This document shows, piece after piece, positions 5,611 through 7,061 of a stretch of DNA of 7,061 nucleotides; positions within the stretch are counted from its first letter, which is position 1, and every line of letters begins with the position of its first letter. The stretch spans positions 1 to 7,061 of the forward strand of contig JAJZNH010000222.1 of assembly GCA_021811745.1 (NCBI GenBank). The letters run 5' to 3'. The notes beneath the pieces are model-generated. The model saw nothing but the letters and a program-made list of their open reading frames with translations. It made no database searches and was not told where the DNA came from. This stretch comes from Acidobacteriota bacterium. Its GTDB lineage: Bacteria > Acidobacteriota > Terriglobia > Terriglobales > Acidobacteriaceae. The translations under genes were made by a program, and so were the position numbers.

Positions 5611-7017
5611 CTAATCCGCCGGCGCAATCAGGTACTGCTCCAGTTTCCCGTCCGGGTAAGTGTAGGTGGTCAGCGTCAGCCGTTTGTTGGGATAAACGAT
5701 CCGGAAGGCGCGGAAGGTCATGCCGCCGCGCTGCTCGGTTGCTGTCTGCCGCAGGATCAACGGCTCACCCAACGGCGCCAGGCTGTTCTTGAAGTCGGCG
5801 ATGGCCTGCGCCGTAAAGTAGTCGTTCAGGTTGGGCGCCAGCAGGCCGCGGTCGATCCGCCCCTGTTGCAAGCCGCGGTAAATGTTGAGCGCCTGCTGCT
5901 CAGCCGGGCTCAGCGGATAGCCGGCCACGACGGGGGCGGCAAGCTCAGCAATCTCCGAGGCGGCTCCGACGGCGTCCTGGTTGGTCAGCACAGCCACGGC
6001 TGCTCCGTCGTCAATCAGAACCTCGTTGTCAGAGACGAACCCCGAAACCTCGCCCGAGTGCTCAATGGAGCGATGCCCGTGGCGATCCACTACCTCCACG
6101 CCCAGCCCATAGTGCGTGTCCTTGCCGTTCTTCAGCTTGATGCTGGTAAACATCTCCCTGTAGCTCTCCGGTTTGAGGATGCTGCACGCAATCAGACTTT
6201 CGTCCCACAGCGCCAGGTCGTGCGCGGTCATGGCCAGCTCGCCCGCAGCAAACATCCAGCCGCGCCCCGCTTCGGGCGCCGGGCGCAATGGACCAAGCGC
6301 ATGACGATAGTAGCCCGTTGCATCCGAGCTGGGGAGTGGCTTCTGGTCCGAATTCCAGACGGACTTCATGCCCAGTGGCCGGAAGATATGCTCGCTTAGA
6401 AACTTCATTAGCGGTTCGCCGCTTACTGTTTCCACAATGCGCCCGGCAATCACGTAGTTGGTGTTTGAGTACTGCCACTGCGTGCCGGGCTCGAAGTCCA
6501 ATGGCATTTTGCCCCAGACGTCCAGAATATGTTGCGCAGTGGTGGGCTGCAGCATCGGTGTCATCAGATAGTCCTCCGGCCAGTAGTCCTGGTAGCCGGA
6601 AGTGTGCGAGAGAATCTCGCGGATGGTCACCTCGTTGCCGCGGGTCAGGCCGGGCACGTACTTGCCTACAGGATCATCGAGCGAAAGCTTGCCTTCTTCC
6701 TGCAACAGCAGAATGGCCGCGGCGGTAAACTGCTTTGAGATTGACCCGATCGAGTAGCGCATCGCGGGCGTGGCCGCCATGGGCGGCTGCAGCCGCGCCT
6801 TGCCGTATGCGTGCGTGTAGACCAGCTTGCCGCCCTTCACCACTGCCACTGAAGCCGAGGGTACGCCAGTCTGCGCGAGCACCTCGGAGGCGATACGGTC
6901 AATGCGGCTGCTCAGCGCCGAATTGATCGTATCCACGGCCTGCGCCTGCGCGCCCGCCGCCAGCAATCCAAAAATCGCAAGAAGGATGCATCCCAGAGAT
7001 TTTTCCAACTTCCTCAT
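5611..7017 (-). CDS. Secreted serine hydrolase, beta-lactamase/class C family (Pfam Beta-lactamase type)
   Basis: This 468-residue protein is an exported penicillin-binding-protein-like serine hydrolase. Residues 1 to about 25 or 27 form a Sec signal peptide ending in AQAQA. The catalytic domain spans roughly 35-365: SISK at 92-95 provides nucleophile Ser92 and general base Lys95, YSN at 183-185 is the second motif, and HSG at 320-322 replaces the KTG triad, as is usual in the esterase and peptidase branches. SHTSGYQDY (137-145) and a PLGM segment (214-217) are further family hallmarks. Residues 370-468 form a C-terminal extension of the kind often attached to these enzymes; its role is unknown. 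The family includes class C beta-lactamases, D-aminopeptidases, DD-peptidases and esterases. The sequence alone does not choose among them, and antibiotic resistance should not be assumed. The start is supported by GGAGAAG six bases upstream. The gene reads towards ffh. Confidence 0.93.
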   Translation of the reverse strand: MRKLEKSLGCILLAIFGLLAAGAQAQAVDTINSALSSRIDRIASEVLAQTGVPSASVAVVKGGKLVYTHAYGKARLQPPMAATPAMRYSIGSISKQFTAAAILLLQEEGKLSLDDPVGKYVPGLTRGNEVTIREILSHTSGYQDYWPEDYLMTPMLQPTTAQHILDVWGKMPLDFEPGTQWQYSNTNYVIAGRIVETVSGEPLMKFLSEHIFRPLGMKSVWNSDQKPLPSSDATGYYRHALGPLRPAPEAGRGWMFAAGELAMTAHDLALWDESLIACSILKPESYREMFTSIKLKNGKDTHYGLGVEVVDRHGHRSIEHSGEVSGFVSDNEVLIDDGAAVAVLTNQDAVGAASEIAELAAPVVAGYPLSPAEQQALNIYRGLQQGRIDRGLLAPNLNDYFTAQAIADFKNSLAPLGEPLILRQTATEQRGGMTFRAFRIVYPNKRLTLTTYTYPDGKLEQYLIAPAD

Positions 7018-7023
7018 GAAAAT

Positions 7024-7030
7024 CTTCTCC
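7024..7030 (-). promoter_or_regulatory. Ribosome binding site of the serine hydrolase gene
   Basis: On the minus strand GGAGAAG lies 6 bases before the ATG at 7017-7015. It supports that start, which also opens the signal peptide. The promoter itself must lie at or beyond the right edge of the window. Confidence 0.7.
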
Positions 7031-7061
7031 GTAAAGTTGCCGCGAGCAGGTACTATGATCT

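Noticed and set aside
5866..6399. 177-codon + strand frame opposite the serine hydrolase gene
   Set aside because: It is antisense shadow of an intact catalytic domain, with no motif and no ribosome binding site of note.
5611..7017. Interpretation of the serine hydrolase as an antibiotic-resistance beta-lactamase
   Set aside because: SxxK and YxN motifs are shared by peptidases and esterases; HSG replaces KTG and there is no resistance context, so only the family level is supported.

Overview
The window looks like a piece of an Acidobacteriota-type chromosome. That reading is an inference from three things: the C-terminus of an Oar-like, carboxypeptidase-regulatory-domain type TonB-dependent receptor (a family greatly expanded in Acidobacteriota), an acidobacterial-looking Ffh, and exported sulfatase, esterase and serine hydrolase genes. 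No single marker in the sequence fixes the genus. I see no tRNA, rRNA, CRISPR array, intact insertion sequence or phage gene.

Layout. Positions 1-101 are AT-rich with no recognisable gene. From about 102 to 539 lies the last ~145 residues of a TonB-dependent receptor on the + strand. Its 5' part is missing and two consecutive stop codons abut the homology, so it is a remnant. It still ends in the C-terminal aromatic residue of an outer-membrane beta-barrel and is followed by a good hairpin terminator (570-596). A gene-poor stretch of about 650 bases follows; it holds only short dyads and a weak promoter candidate. Next comes a two-gene + strand unit: a Tat-exported sulfatase (1243-2730) and, 37 bases later, a secreted SGNH/GDSL esterase (2768-3994). 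An intergenic region rich in inverted repeats (3995-4156) separates this unit from a convergent minus-strand pair: ffh (4157-5551), the SRP GTPase, and upstream of it a secreted beta-lactamase-family serine hydrolase (5611-7017).

How the genes work together. The sulfatase and the esterase would both act outside the cytoplasm, and their adjacency suggests sequential removal of sulfate and acyl esters from one external substrate, probably a polysaccharide. The substrate cannot be read from the sequence. No formylglycine-generating enzyme is present in the window, so sulfatase activation would depend on a gene elsewhere. Ffh is a housekeeping protein for co-translational membrane targeting; the serine hydrolase beside it has no obvious functional link.

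The left half (receptor remnant, empty DNA, sulfatase/esterase) looks like accessory DNA placed against a core gene. It is visibly less GC-rich: the first 60 bases are about 38% GC, while a sample line inside ffh (4921-4980) is about 63%. The gene usually found just downstream of ffh in many bacteria (rpsP) is absent here. I did not find a clearly novel system. The points most worth a second look are the truncated receptor junction, the sulfatase/esterase pair, the structured convergent intergenic region and the broken ffh neighbourhood.
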